From Pseudomonadota bacterium (GTDB taxonomy: Bacteria > Desulfobacterota > Desulfobulbia > Desulfobulbales > SURF-16): a stretch of 32,371 nucleotides of DNA. Positions within the stretch are counted from its first letter, which is position 1. Each line of letters starts with the position of its first letter. The translations under genes were made by a program, and so were the position numbers. Under the pieces are notes generated by a model. The model had not been told where the DNA came from. It saw only the letters and a list, made by a program, of their open reading frames with translations, and searched no databases. Location of the stretch: positions 1-32,371 of the forward strand of contig JAUVQZ010000004.1 of NCBI GenBank assembly GCA_030597865.1, given 5' to 3'. Below are positions 1 to 7,662 of this stretch, one piece after another.

Positions 1-164
1 GCAATGACCTGTAATCCCTGGAGGCAGGAGCCGTCACCGACATCAAGAAAGGAAAAACTCTTGGCGTCACGTTTTGACTTGAGCCAGCCCTTTATCTCCA
101 AGGTGGCGCCCCAGGGGGGTGCTGAAATTATTTTCTTAATGCGTTGCGAGTTGATATCTGTCAT
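1..164 (-). CDS. asnS: Asparaginyl-tRNA synthetase, N-terminal fragment (runs off window)
   Basis: Reading the minus strand from the ATG at 164 gives 54 codons that stay open to the window edge. The product begins MTDINSQRIKKII and continues with an OB-fold pattern (EIKGWLKSKRDAKSFSF, then DVGDGSCLQGLQVIA). This matches the anticodon-binding domain at the N-terminus of AsnRS, where the family has a VxGWVRxxRxSKxxxFxxxxDGS pattern. The enzyme charges tRNA-Asn in the cytoplasm. Only the first ~12% is visible, so the catalytic class II core cannot be checked; AspRS or LysRS have related OB folds, but the SFSFLDVGDGSC segment fits AsnRS best. The Shine-Dalgarno site is weak. It is transcribed divergently from the hydrolase gene at 281. 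Confidence 0.8.
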   Translation of the reverse strand, partial: MTDINSQRIKKIISAPPWGATLEIKGWLKSKRDAKSFSFLDVGDGSCLQGLQVI

Positions 165-280
165 GGCAATGTTTGGATGGTTGGTGAATATTTTTGATGG
201 GCCCTTGGTCTTATCAAGACAGACGAAATTGTCAATTACTATGATACCTGGATAACAATCAATTTGAGGAGGATTTTTTT

Positions 281-838
281 ATGACAACTATAAAACGATT
301 GGACCCGGAGCATTGCGGCCTGTTGGTGGTGGATATCCAGGAGCGGATGATGGGGGTTATTGCCGCCAGGGACGAGGTGGTTCGTAACTCCGTCCTGCTC
401 ATCAAGACAGCCAGGGAGCTTGGCCTGCCCATCGTTGCCACCACCCAATATGTGGCCCGGATCGGTGAACTCCTGCCAGAGATCGTTGCTGAGATGCCTG
501 ATGTGACGGCCATTGATAAACTTGAATTTGGTTGTTTTGACAATGGGGATGCTGCGGCTGCCCTGAAATCCTATAGGAATGTCGATACCTGGATTGCCTG
601 TGGGGTGGAAACCCATATCTGCATGTACCAGACGGTGATGGGGGGAATAAATGCCGGCTACGGCATGTGGCTTCCTGCTGATGCGGTTTCATCCCGCACT
701 GAGAAAAATTATGAGACAGGCCTGGCGCGTATTCGTGAGATTGGCGGTATTGTCGCCAATACGGAGATGATCATCTACGAGTTGCTGGGCAAGGCTGGCA
801 GCCCAAGCTTTAAGACCCTGCTGCCCTTCCTAAAATAA
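281..838 (+). CDS. Isochorismatase-family cysteine hydrolase
   Basis: A 185-residue protein of the cysteine hydrolase superfamily (isochorismatase, nicotinamidase, YcaC-like). The expected catalytic triad is visible: Asp18 in LLVVDIQ, Lys80 in AIDKLEFGCF, and the nucleophile Cys114 in CGVETHICMYQT. The cis-peptide region just before the cysteine (CGVETH) is also typical. Length is normal for the single-domain family. The substrate cannot be read from sequence; members hydrolyse amides or vinyl ethers such as nicotinamide, carbamates or isochorismate, and no siderophore or NAD-salvage gene lies nearby. The start is supported by an AGGAGG-type ribosome site about 8 bases before the ATG. It appears to be a single-gene unit with a ~260-base gap before the next gene. 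Confidence 0.9.
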   Translation: MTTIKRLDPEHCGLLVVDIQERMMGVIAARDEVVRNSVLLIKTARELGLPIVATTQYVARIGELLPEIVAEMPDVTAIDKLEFGCFDNGDAAAALKSYRNVDTWIACGVETHICMYQTVMGGINAGYGMWLPADAVSSRTEKNYETGLARIREIGGIVANTEMIIYELLGKAGSPSFKTLLPFLK

Positions 839-1099
839 TAAAAAAACAGCATCCATAACAGCCACAATCTGCTGTTAAGGGGCGGAGGGAAACAGGAAAA
901 CTGAAAAAAATATCAAGATTTCAGAATGTTGTGCCGATATGTTCGCCTAAGAGCAGTCCAGTTCTGCAAAGACGGCTGCACATCGTGAAACAACCATGCC
1001 TTAGGGTGCCTGGAAAAAGTTATTTTTTAAAGGGGCCTGTATAGGCTTTTTTCCCCAGGAAAATGTCCGAGGGGAGAATACCGAGAAAGGGGGAGTGTC

Positions 1100-2605
1100 G
1101 TGGCAGACAAGCCGGAAGTTTTTCTGGAAATCGGGGCAGGGTATCTTCGTATACCCACAGCTGAGGTCAATTATAATATTACTCTCATCGGAGAATCTGT
1201 CGCCACCTCAACGGAAAAGGCGGTTATTCCTCCACCTGTGCCACCCATGCCTTCTGCTGAGCCAGGGCCAGGCGAGGGGGATTACTATCGACAGGTTTCG
1301 GAAGACCTCTATCATGATATTGGTCACCTTGCCAAATCTCTCAGCTCCACCATCATGGAAATTCCGGCTGAGGACCGGCGCCAAGAGCGGGCCACCCTGG
1401 ATGAGGCCGGTGATAAGCTGGAAAGTGCCAAGACCCAGCTGAAGGACATCGTCGCCATGACGGAAAAGGCCGCCATGGAGATCATGGATAATGTCGAGAA
1501 GGTCCAGGGGGGTACCGGGGATGTGCAGGGACTTCTCTCACAACTTAAAAACCATCCGGCCTTTGCGCTAAACGACATTGAGGAAACCGATGGGGCCGAG
1601 GCAGAGTCGCCGCTTGCCACTGAAATTGAGGCCCTCAACGGGGATATAGGCGGGGCCCTTAATCTCCTGGCGGAAGTTAAGGCGGATGCCCAGCAGGGTG
1701 CCGCCCCTGAGGCTGTGGTTCCGCTTGAAAAACAGCAGCGCTATCTCTTTGATCTCGATGTTATTTTTCAAACCCTGTATGAGCTATGCACCAATGAAAC
1801 GGTGAAGGATCATATCTCTGCTGCCCGGGAAAAGGCAGGGGAGTTTTTTGATCTCCCAGGCTTCCAGGATAAAATCAGCGATAAGGCTGCCGGTTATGAG
1901 GCAGATGGGGATAATTATTTCAATGTGCCCATGTCGGATGTCTTCCAGGCCCTGTTTGCCGCCTGCAGTGATAAGGGAACGAAGAATCTGCTTAAAAAAA
2001 TGGATGCGGGACAAAGCACCATCTTTCTCGATCAGGCCATTCCCCTGGAGGCGCCAGAGATCGAAGAGGTGGAAGGTGCCGCATCTGTGGCCACAGCAGA
2101 GCCTGTAGCGCCGGCTGCCAGTGATCCCCGTTTGGATGAAGTTGTTCAGTCTCTGCAGAAATGCCAGGAAGCCCTGACTCGTCTTCCAGAGGCAGCCGAT
2201 AAGGCAAGGGCCGCAGCTGCTGCGGGTAGTGTGATGACCCTTGATGACAAAAGTGATATCTTCGCCAAGATTGAAGCGGCCTTTGGCTTGTCCTCCGGTA
2301 TAACAGTGGATGTCTCGAAAATAACAGAGGCCTTGAGTTTTCAGGATCTCTCCGGTCAGCAGATTATGAAGATTCTCAAACTGCTCAGTGATTTCCAGGT
2401 TCAGCTCCTGGCCATTGTCGTTAGCTTCGGTTCTCAGCTGAAACAAAAGAAAAAAAATGAAGATATTTCCGTTGAGGAGAGTAAGAGTCTGGCCCAGGAT
2501 GATGTGGACAAGTACCTAAACGCCATTCCCGTAGAAGGAAAGGACGATGACGGCATGCTCGATCAGGATACGGTCAACCAGATGCTTGAGGAGTTCGGTT
2601 TTTAG
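1100..2605 (+). CDS. cheZ: Large CheZ-like protein phosphatase
   Basis: A 501-residue protein with a GTG start preceded by GGGGAG. The C-terminal part carries the CheZ catalytic signature FQDLSGQQI; by family knowledge Asp416 and Gln420 correspond to the Asp and Gln that dephosphorylate CheY-P. The last residues, LDQDTVNQMLEEFGF, match the C-terminal CheY-binding helix of CheZ. The N-terminal part (about 55-135) has the long helical CheZ pattern ending in MTEKAAMEIMDNVEKVQ. Between them is an insert of over 200 residues that makes the protein more than twice the length of E. coli CheZ. The insert holds two related helical units, around VIFQTLYELCTNETVKDHI and DVFQALFAACSDKGTKNLL. No other chemotaxis gene is in the window. 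It lies upstream of the MglBA-type operon but is separated by a terminator and an antisense tRNA. Confidence 0.85.
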   Translation: MADKPEVFLEIGAGYLRIPTAEVNYNITLIGESVATSTEKAVIPPPVPPMPSAEPGPGEGDYYRQVSEDLYHDIGHLAKSLSSTIMEIPAEDRRQERATLDEAGDKLESAKTQLKDIVAMTEKAAMEIMDNVEKVQGGTGDVQGLLSQLKNHPAFALNDIEETDGAEAESPLATEIEALNGDIGGALNLLAEVKADAQQGAAPEAVVPLEKQQRYLFDLDVIFQTLYELCTNETVKDHISAAREKAGEFFDLPGFQDKISDKAAGYEADGDNYFNVPMSDVFQALFAACSDKGTKNLLKKMDAGQSTIFLDQAIPLEAPEIEEVEGAASVATAEPVAPAASDPRLDEVVQSLQKCQEALTRLPEAADKARAAAAAGSVMTLDDKSDIFAKIEAAFGLSSGITVDVSKITEALSFQDLSGQQIMKILKLLSDFQVQLLAIVVSFGSQLKQKKKNEDISVEESKSLAQDDVDKYLNAIPVEGKDDDGMLDQDTVNQMLEEFGF

Positions 2606-2632
2606 CAGATTTTAAAAAAAAATCTGTCTTTA

Positions 2633-2671
2633 AAAAGGTGGCTGGGGAAATATTCTCCAGCCACCTTTTTT
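2633..2671 (+). terminator. Rho-independent terminator of the cheZ-like gene
   Basis: An almost perfect inverted repeat (AAGGTGGCTGGGG, loop, then CTCCAGCCACCTT) runs into a T-run, 28 bases after the cheZ-like stop codon. It is a strong intrinsic terminator and implies that the cheZ-like gene is transcribed separately from the operon at 3123. Confidence 0.9.
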
Positions 2672-2726
2672 ATGGATAAACGCATCCTGGCGTGGCAATC
2701 CACATGGCAAGGTATGTCCAAGGCAT

Positions 2727-2763
2727 AAAAAAAAGGGTTTAGAGATAGATCTCTAAACCCTTG
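2727..2763 (-). terminator. Rho-independent terminator of tRNA-Cys
   Basis: On the minus strand, directly downstream of tRNA-Cys, a hairpin with arms GGGTTTAGAG/CTCTAAACCC is followed by eight T residues. This is a classic intrinsic terminator for the single-gene tRNA unit. Confidence 0.9.
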
Positions 2764-2771
2764 AATAAGCA

Positions 2772-2847
2772 TGGAGGCGGCACCCAGAGTCGAACTGGGG
2801 AATAATGGTTTTGCAGACCACTGCCTTAGCCACTTGGCTATGCCGCC
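2772..2847 (-). tRNA. tRNA-Cys (anticodon GCA)
   Basis: The minus strand folds as a tRNA. The acceptor stem is GGCGGCA/TGCCGCC with discriminator T and an encoded CCA end. The anticodon arm contains CTGCAAA with anticodon GCA, and the T arm is CCCAG-TTCGACT-CTGGG. U73 and GCA are the identity elements of tRNA-Cys. It has its own promoter (2876-2904) and terminator (2727-2763), so it is a monocistronic unit lying antisense between two plus-strand signalling genes. Confidence 0.96.
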
Positions 2848-2875
2848 TCAAATCTCCTGTAGCAGAAGAGGCGCA

Positions 2876-2904
2876 ATAATATACGCTTGCCAAAATTTTG
2901 ACAA
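2876..2904 (-). promoter_or_regulatory. Sigma70-type promoter of tRNA-Cys
   Basis: Minus-strand TTGTCA (2904-2899) and TATTAT (2881-2876) are separated by exactly 17 bases, about 29 bases upstream of the tRNA 5' end. This is close to the -35/-10 consensus and placed correctly. Confidence 0.7.
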
Positions 2905-3122
2905 GGGAAAAGGTGGAATTGTTTCCTGATATATGGTTTGAATTTCTAAAAGGAGTAATGGCTTAATGTCCAGTGCAGGTAAGCCCCTTAAAATATTTTG
3001 AAAAATGATTAGATCGTAGCGCGGAGAATGGCTACAATGGCTGTTGAGTTTTTTAATTACCTGAGAGGCGGATCGCCAGGACATGATGTCCGGAAGGCCC
3101 ACCAGTCCACAGGAGGCAGTTT

Positions 3123-3521
3123 ATGTACGGGGTAACCCAGGAACAACTCGATCAGATTGATGCGCTCATAGTTTCAGACCTTATTGGCATCGGTGTTCAC
3201 AGCGTTATCGTTGTTGATGTTGCCGGTAATGTCATTGCCGAACATGATGACGGCAAGACAGATATCCAGGTCCATGCCTTTGCCGCCCTTGCCGCAGGGA
3301 ATTTTGCGGCGGTGGATGCCATGGCCCAGCTTGTTGGTGAACAGGAATTCTCCCTCCATTTTCATAAGGGTGAGGATGAGTCGATTCATTTCAGCAAGAT
3401 CAATGATGATATCTTGTTAATCACCATTTTTGGTAATGATGTTTCGTTAGGCTTCCTACGCCTGAAAACAACAGAAGTTATCGATAAGATTAAAGAAATG
3501 TGGCAGACTACAGAGTTTTAA
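3123..3521 (+). CDS. MglB-like Roadblock/LC7 protein
   Basis: A 132-residue cytoplasmic protein of the Roadblock/LC7 fold. The hallmarks of MglB are present in order: the first strand SVIVVDVAGNVIA, the helix region FAALAAGNFAAVDAMAQLVGE, then FSLHFHKGEDESIHF and the strand ILLITIFGNDVSLGFLRLK. In Myxococcus and Thermus, MglB dimers are the GTPase-activating protein for MglA and help set cell polarity. The next gene encodes an MglA-like GTPase, the usual mglB-mglA order, which supports the same role here. A strong AGGAGG site sits before the ATG. It appears to be the first gene of a six-gene run. Confidence 0.88.
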   Translation: MYGVTQEQLDQIDALIVSDLIGIGVHSVIVVDVAGNVIAEHDDGKTDIQVHAFAALAAGNFAAVDAMAQLVGEQEFSLHFHKGEDESIHFSKINDDILLITIFGNDVSLGFLRLKTTEVIDKIKEMWQTTEF

Positions 3522-3564
3522 GGGTGGCGCTCTGTGGGTAAAAAAGTTTATTGTGAGGTGTGTT

Positions 3565-4170
3565 TTGGGATTTGTAAATGTTAAGAAACAGGAGGTTCTG
3601 GTCAAACTCGTTTATTACGGGCCGGGCCGCGGTGGCAAAACCAGTAACCTCGATTACATCAATAACAAGTTTAAAGAACGCATAAAAACGGACATGGTCA
3701 GTATTAAGACCCATGGCGACCGGACCCTGTTTTTTGATTTTCTTCCTGTTGATATCGGTAAGATCAAGGGGTTTGATATCAAGATCCAGCTCTATACCGT
3801 ACCTGGCCAGGTTAAGTATAATGCCACTCGGAAGCTTGTTTTAAAAGGGGTTGATGGCCTGGTCTTTGTTGCGGATTCCCAGGTCGAGATGAGGGAAAAG
3901 AATATCAGCTCCTTTAACCAGATGAAGGAAAATCTGGTTGCCATGAATAAGGACATCGCTAAGATCCCCCTGGTGCTTCAGTATAATAAGGTCGATCTGG
4001 CAGAGGAGGGGGTGCCTCTTCTTGGTTTTGATACCATGGAGGCTGATCTTAATAGTGAAATTAAGGTGCCCTCCTTTGAGGGTAGTGCTGTCACTGGCTA
4101 CAACGTCGTTAATACCTTGAAAAAAGCCATCTCGCTCACCATGGTTTCATTCAAAAAAGAGTTGCTGTAG
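3565..4170 (+). CDS. MglA-like small Ras-family GTPase
   Basis: About 201 residues. The P-loop GPGRGGKTSN lies near residues 19-28. The switch II region is YTVPGQVKYNATRKLVLKGVDGLVFVADSQ in two steps (YTVPGQ, then GVDGLVFVADSQ), with TVPGQ in place of the Ras DTAGQ as in all MglA proteins. The base-recognition motif is QYNKVDL. These features assign it to the MglA group that controls front-rear polarity and motility. I prefer the TTG start at 3565 (LGFVNVKKQEV, as in MglA N-termini), since GAGGTG lies six bases upstream. A GTG at 3553 is the alternative. It starts 43 bases after the MglB-like gene and is followed 12 bases later by the next gene, so co-expression is likely. Confidence 0.9.
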   Translation: MGFVNVKKQEVLVKLVYYGPGRGGKTSNLDYINNKFKERIKTDMVSIKTHGDRTLFFDFLPVDIGKIKGFDIKIQLYTVPGQVKYNATRKLVLKGVDGLVFVADSQVEMREKNISSFNQMKENLVAMNKDIAKIPLVLQYNKVDLAEEGVPLLGFDTMEADLNSEIKVPSFEGSAVTGYNVVNTLKKAISLTMVSFKKELL

Positions 4171-4182
4171 GAGAGTTAATTT

Positions 4183-5925
4183 ATGTCCGCCCAAGATTCT
4201 GCCCAGACCGTTGATATTCTTGAGAAGCTGAAGTCGGCAATTCTCAATATAGATTGGGAAATTTCTGATGATAATATCGGGATTCTAGATCAGGAGATTG
4301 CTGCGCTGCGTCCTGTCTGGCAAGGGCAAAAGGTCCATATGATTTATTTGCAGATTATGGGGGCCCTGAGTCAATACATTGCCAGCACCCGTGAGCAGGC
4401 CACTCCTGCAGCCTTTCCCATGCTGCGCAATGTCTTTGACAGCCTTGAGGATATGGTTGTTAATCCCAGCGATGAAGATCAGCAGACTGAGAAGGCCATG
4501 GTGCATGTTGATGCCTATAATGAGCTGAAAAAGTCGGTTTCCTCAGGCAAAACAGAGCCTGCTCCTACTCCTGAGCCGGAACCGGAACCTGAAGTGGAAG
4601 TTGTTGAGGCCCAAGGGCAAGGGGAAAAAGAGGCGGATGAGGAGCAGCCCTCGACCATTAATAGTCTCCTGAATGACAAAGAAGATCATACCACGGACTC
4701 TATTTTTGATTCTATGCTTGATGAGATGGTTCAGGTGGAGCCACCGGAACAGGAGGCGTCGGCACCACCACCGAAGGCCCCGCCTGCCCGTCCACCGGTG
4801 CAGACCGCCTATAACAAGGATGACGGTACTGAGGTTGAAGCTGATCGTAATATTGATGGTCAGTTTGCCGAGGCAGATGAGCTCCTGGATGATTTTTTTG
4901 TGGATGATGTGCCTGCCCCTGGCGCTGCAGGCCAAAAGGATGGCGATGAGTTTGATTTAGGCGCCCTTGATGGGGGTGAAGAGGCTGGCCTGGAGCTGGA
5001 TCTGGCGGATGATGGTGATACCACAGAGACGGCGGGGGGGGAGCTTGGTGAGGATCTGACCTCTGACGCCCTTGCTGATGTGGAGGACAGTGATCTCGAT
5101 ATCTTTAAGGTTGAGGAAGAATCAGATAAGGTGGAGATTTCTGAGCCAGAGCCAGAGGCAGCAGAGTTTCCAGAGGTGGAATCTGCCCTTGATGACTTCT
5201 TTGCCGGCGAGGAGGAGGCCACACCTTCCCAGGTGGTTTCTGCGTCCCTTGGGGACGCTGGTGCTGGAGGGGACCTTGGTGAGGTCGATGCCGCCCTGGA
5301 TGATTTCTTTGATGATGAAGAGCCCAAGGCCGCCAAGCCAGGGGGTGAAGTGGTTCCAGAGACAGCTAAGGAGGCCGTCTCGGTTGTCGAGGGTGGTTCA
5401 GCCGTTACGGTTGCAGGCCTCAAGACATTGCTGCTGTCCGTTGACTGGGAGGTGGATGACCAGCTCCTTGACCGGGTTGACCTGGAGATTTCCGCCCTGT
5501 CTGAGAACCTGACCGGAAATGATAGCGCCCTTATCCACCTCAACTTCCTGCAGACGGTTATTCGTCATGTCAGCAGGGAGCAGTCCCAGGTGATTTCCGA
5601 GTCCATGGCCTGCTTGAACATGCTCACGGAAAGTCTCGAAGAGCTCCTGGCCGATGAGGGGGGAAGGGAAGCCTGGTATGCGGCCAAGGCAGTTTCCTCC
5701 TTTGTTGACTGGCATGAACTGGTGGTTGCCGAGTTTGAAAAGCGTCTTGATGCGGCCAAGGGGCAGGGTGGCGAGGTAGCAGAGGGTATAGAGGGATTAG
5801 CACTCTCTGCAGAAGGTGAAATCTCTGAGACCCAGAGGCTGAAGAAGGAAATTCTCTCTGAGGTTCGTGACATTCTCTCCAAGGAGATGCAGATCATGCG
5901 CCAGGAACTATCGGCTAAAGGCTGA
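4183..5925 (+). CDS. Acidic protein with duplicated DWE domain and DDFF motifs; function unknown
   Basis: A 580-residue, strongly acidic protein that I cannot assign to a named family. A helical domain occurs twice, at residues ~10-95 and ~410-500. The copies align along the pattern LKxxxLxxDWExxD, then LDxEIxAL, then LxFLQ, then MLxxxxxSLEEL, with the DWE triplets at 24-26 and 421-423. The ~300 residues between are rich in Asp, Glu, Pro and Ala and look disordered. They contain three copies of a short motif, LDDFF, at about 235-239, 336-340 and 372-376. The C-terminus (~545-580) is amphipathic and may form a coiled coil. Such an architecture suits a scaffold with several identical docking motifs, but that is inference. 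It is closely linked to the GTPase gene upstream. Confidence 0.85.
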   Translation: MSAQDSAQTVDILEKLKSAILNIDWEISDDNIGILDQEIAALRPVWQGQKVHMIYLQIMGALSQYIASTREQATPAAFPMLRNVFDSLEDMVVNPSDEDQQTEKAMVHVDAYNELKKSVSSGKTEPAPTPEPEPEPEVEVVEAQGQGEKEADEEQPSTINSLLNDKEDHTTDSIFDSMLDEMVQVEPPEQEASAPPPKAPPARPPVQTAYNKDDGTEVEADRNIDGQFAEADELLDDFFVDDVPAPGAAGQKDGDEFDLGALDGGEEAGLELDLADDGDTTETAGGELGEDLTSDALADVEDSDLDIFKVEEESDKVEISEPEPEAAEFPEVESALDDFFAGEEEATPSQVVSASLGDAGAGGDLGEVDAALDDFFDDEEPKAAKPGGEVVPETAKEAVSVVEGGSAVTVAGLKTLLLSVDWEVDDQLLDRVDLEISALSENLTGNDSALIHLNFLQTVIRHVSREQSQVISESMACLNMLTESLEELLADEGGREAWYAAKAVSSFVDWHELVVAEFEKRLDAAKGQGGEVAEGIEGLALSAEGEISETQRLKKEILSEVRDILSKEMQIMRQELSAKG

Positions 5926-5939
5926 GTGTAAGTGACGCC

Positions 5940-6749
5940 ATGTTAGTATTTTGTGAAGATTGCGGCAAAAGGCACTCTGTCAAGGGGGGCGGTGATGAGA
6001 ATGGTCGCCTGCAGTTTCGGTGCGATGCCTGTGGTTTCCTCATAACAGTCACCTCGGTACCGCCCCAAAAGCGGCAGGCAAGCGCGCCTGATTCCTCTGT
6101 GGAGCTCACTTGTTCCCATGCTGAACTTGATTTGGGCTGCGCCCTTGGCGATGATGAACCGGCTACGAACCTTTTTTTGGCCGCCAGTGATGGCCGCAAG
6201 GTTGAGCTTGAGGTCAAGGTTCTCCCAGAGGTGCAGGGCAATATTGCCGTGGAGCAGATATCTGCCAACGTCTTTAAGGTTCGCGTTGTCGCCTCGGCAA
6301 AAATGGGGGCTGATTTCCTCAACGGCTATGATGGTCCCTGTCTGGGATTTTTCGATGGTATCTCCGGCGCCCTTCATACGGTGACGGTTATTTTCAGTCG
6401 GATTAAACCCTCTTTTGCCCTGAAACCCACCACGGTTTATTTGGGCAAAATAGGTGCTGATACCCTTGCTGAGGGCAGTTTTGTTGTTGAAAATTGTACA
6501 GCTGCGCCCCTTGCCGTCACCGTTACCCCTGATCCGCAATGTTTTTCTTTAACGAGTTTCTTTACCCTTATTTCTGATACCAGCTTGATTCTGGCTGGGG
6601 GAGAGGAGAGGGTGATCTCTTTTTCCGTGCGTTTAAGTGAGGGGGCGGACAGTGATGAGCCGTTTGACCAGGTTGTCCTTGTGACCGCCAGTGACAGTGA
6701 TGAGCGGCCGGCGCAAAAGGTCCGCATTATTGCAAGCCTGGAGGTGTAG
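5940..6749 (+). CDS. Zinc-ribbon protein with Ig-like (ASH-type) C-terminal region
   Basis: A 269-residue protein. The N-terminus holds a zinc ribbon with Cys5-x2-Cys8 and Cys28-x2-Cys31, of the kind seen in MJ0042/zinc-ribbon domains. The rest is beta-rich. From about residue 160 the pattern TTVYLGKIGADTLAEGSF then VVEN, AGGEERVISFSV and VLVTASDS resembles an immunoglobulin-like ASH/MSP-type domain, a tentative match. There is no signal peptide or membrane segment. It starts 14 bases after the acidic protein's stop and so probably belongs to the same operon. No function can be named; a structural or scaffold role alongside the GTPase is only suggested by context. Confidence 0.8.
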   Translation: MLVFCEDCGKRHSVKGGGDENGRLQFRCDACGFLITVTSVPPQKRQASAPDSSVELTCSHAELDLGCALGDDEPATNLFLAASDGRKVELEVKVLPEVQGNIAVEQISANVFKVRVVASAKMGADFLNGYDGPCLGFFDGISGALHTVTVIFSRIKPSFALKPTTVYLGKIGADTLAEGSFVVENCTAAPLAVTVTPDPQCFSLTSFFTLISDTSLILAGGEERVISFSVRLSEGADSDEPFDQVVLVTASDSDERPAQKVRIIASLEV

Positions 6750-6889
6750 AGCAGTTCCCCCGTAATGGCAGGGCAGTTTTATTGGACAGCCCAGGGGATA
6801 ATCATGATATTTCTGGCCTAGGAGCCTGGCGGACGCAGATAGAAGCGCTACAGCAGTAGCGATAGGTCAAAAGGGGAATAGTTGAGGGT

Positions 6890-7243
6890 ATGGAGCGTAT
6901 TATTGACGGGTTGGTGCATTCGGTGAAGGAAATAGGTGGGGTCTATCTCTACGATTTCCATAAAAATATTATCTTAAATCGGATGCCTGAGACATTCAGT
7001 GAAGAGAGTCTCATTGTCCTGGCAGAAAAAATGGTTCGCAACCTGAATTTAGGGAAGAGCCGCTATACCGATATTGCCGAGGTGTCGCTCCATTTTGGTG
7101 ATAGTAATATAACCGCAAAGGAGATGCGGAGCGACCGCCTCCTCATTGTTATGTTTAATCCGTCTGTCAACAAGCAAAAGCTGCACATGTCCCTGGAGCT
7201 TGCCTTGGAAAGCCTGGCAGAGGCTGCAGTGGAGGGACTCTGA
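6890..7243 (+). CDS. Small roadblock-like protein (first of a pair)
   Basis: A 117-residue soluble protein that is not clearly a named family. Its order of elements resembles the Roadblock/LC7 fold: helix MERIIDGLVHSVKEIGG, strand VYLYDFHKNIIL, helix ESLIVLAEKMVRNL, strands EVSLHFGDSNITAKEM and RLLIVMFNP, then a final helix. This matches the MglB-like protein at 3123 in layout (a 'conscious of self' strand, a charged hairpin, then a hydrophobic strand). It lies 140 bases after the zinc-ribbon gene and 2 bases before the next small gene, so the last two genes are likely coupled. The fold call is inference from pattern, not from detectable identity. Confidence 0.75.
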   Translation: MERIIDGLVHSVKEIGGVYLYDFHKNIILNRMPETFSEESLIVLAEKMVRNLNLGKSRYTDIAEVSLHFGDSNITAKEMRSDRLLIVMFNPSVNKQKLHMSLELALESLAEAAVEGL

Positions 7244-7245
7244 TC

Positions 7246-7599
7246 ATGACGACCCTGTATGATTTTACCAAGGTGAAAGGGGTTGTTGGTGTTGCTGAAT
7301 ATGTCCTTGTCCGCCAAGATGGTCATCTCATGGTGCACGATGCCCAGGACCATGAGGCTCTTGCCCAACTTGTTCTGTTATGCGGAAGTAATTGTGACGC
7401 AATTAAGGCCGACATTCCCAGCCGTTTCCACTATTTTCTCTTCAGCAGGGAGTGCGGTGAACATCTTATGGTTTTTCCGGTTGGTGGTTATTATCTCGGT
7501 GTTGTGCAAACATCTGCAGTGGAAAGCTCCCATGTGGCCACGACAGTAATAGACTTTATCCGCAAGCTTGTCCGCCAATCAAGACAATCTGAGTCTTAA
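7246..7599 (+). CDS. Small roadblock-like protein (second of a pair)
   Basis: A 117-residue soluble protein starting 2 bases after the preceding stop, with GGAGG inside the end of the previous gene as its ribosome site. The pattern is again roadblock-like: helix MTTLYDFTKVKGVVG, strand AEYVLVRQDGHLMVHD, a helix LAQLVLLCGSNCDAI, strands RFHYFLFSR, HLMVFPVGGYYLGVV, and a C-terminal helix. The length equals that of its upstream neighbour (117 each), which suggests a heterodimer of two half-related roadblock proteins, as in Ragulator-type assemblies. That pairing is inference. It is the last gene of the MglBA-type run; a GC-rich hairpin-like sequence follows at ~7609-7630. Confidence 0.75.
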   Translation: MTTLYDFTKVKGVVGVAEYVLVRQDGHLMVHDAQDHEALAQLVLLCGSNCDAIKADIPSRFHYFLFSRECGEHLMVFPVGGYYLGVVQTSAVESSHVATTVIDFIRKLVRQSRQSES

Positions 7600-7662
7600 T
7601 ATGTAAACGGGCAGGCCGCTGCTTGCCCCCCCGTGACAGCAGCAGCCTTTTCTTGAGGTTCT

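Noticed and set aside
4-255. 83-codon plus-strand frame at the window start
   Set aside because: It lies antisense to the asnS start, has no ribosome site and no protein-like pattern.
4860-5543. 227-codon minus-strand frame rich in Ser/Arg
   Set aside because: It is the antisense shadow of the Asp/Glu-rich linker in the gene at 4183.
7609-7631. Terminator after the roadblock pair
   Set aside because: The GGGCAGG/CTTGCCC stem is short with a mismatch and is followed by C residues, not a T-run.
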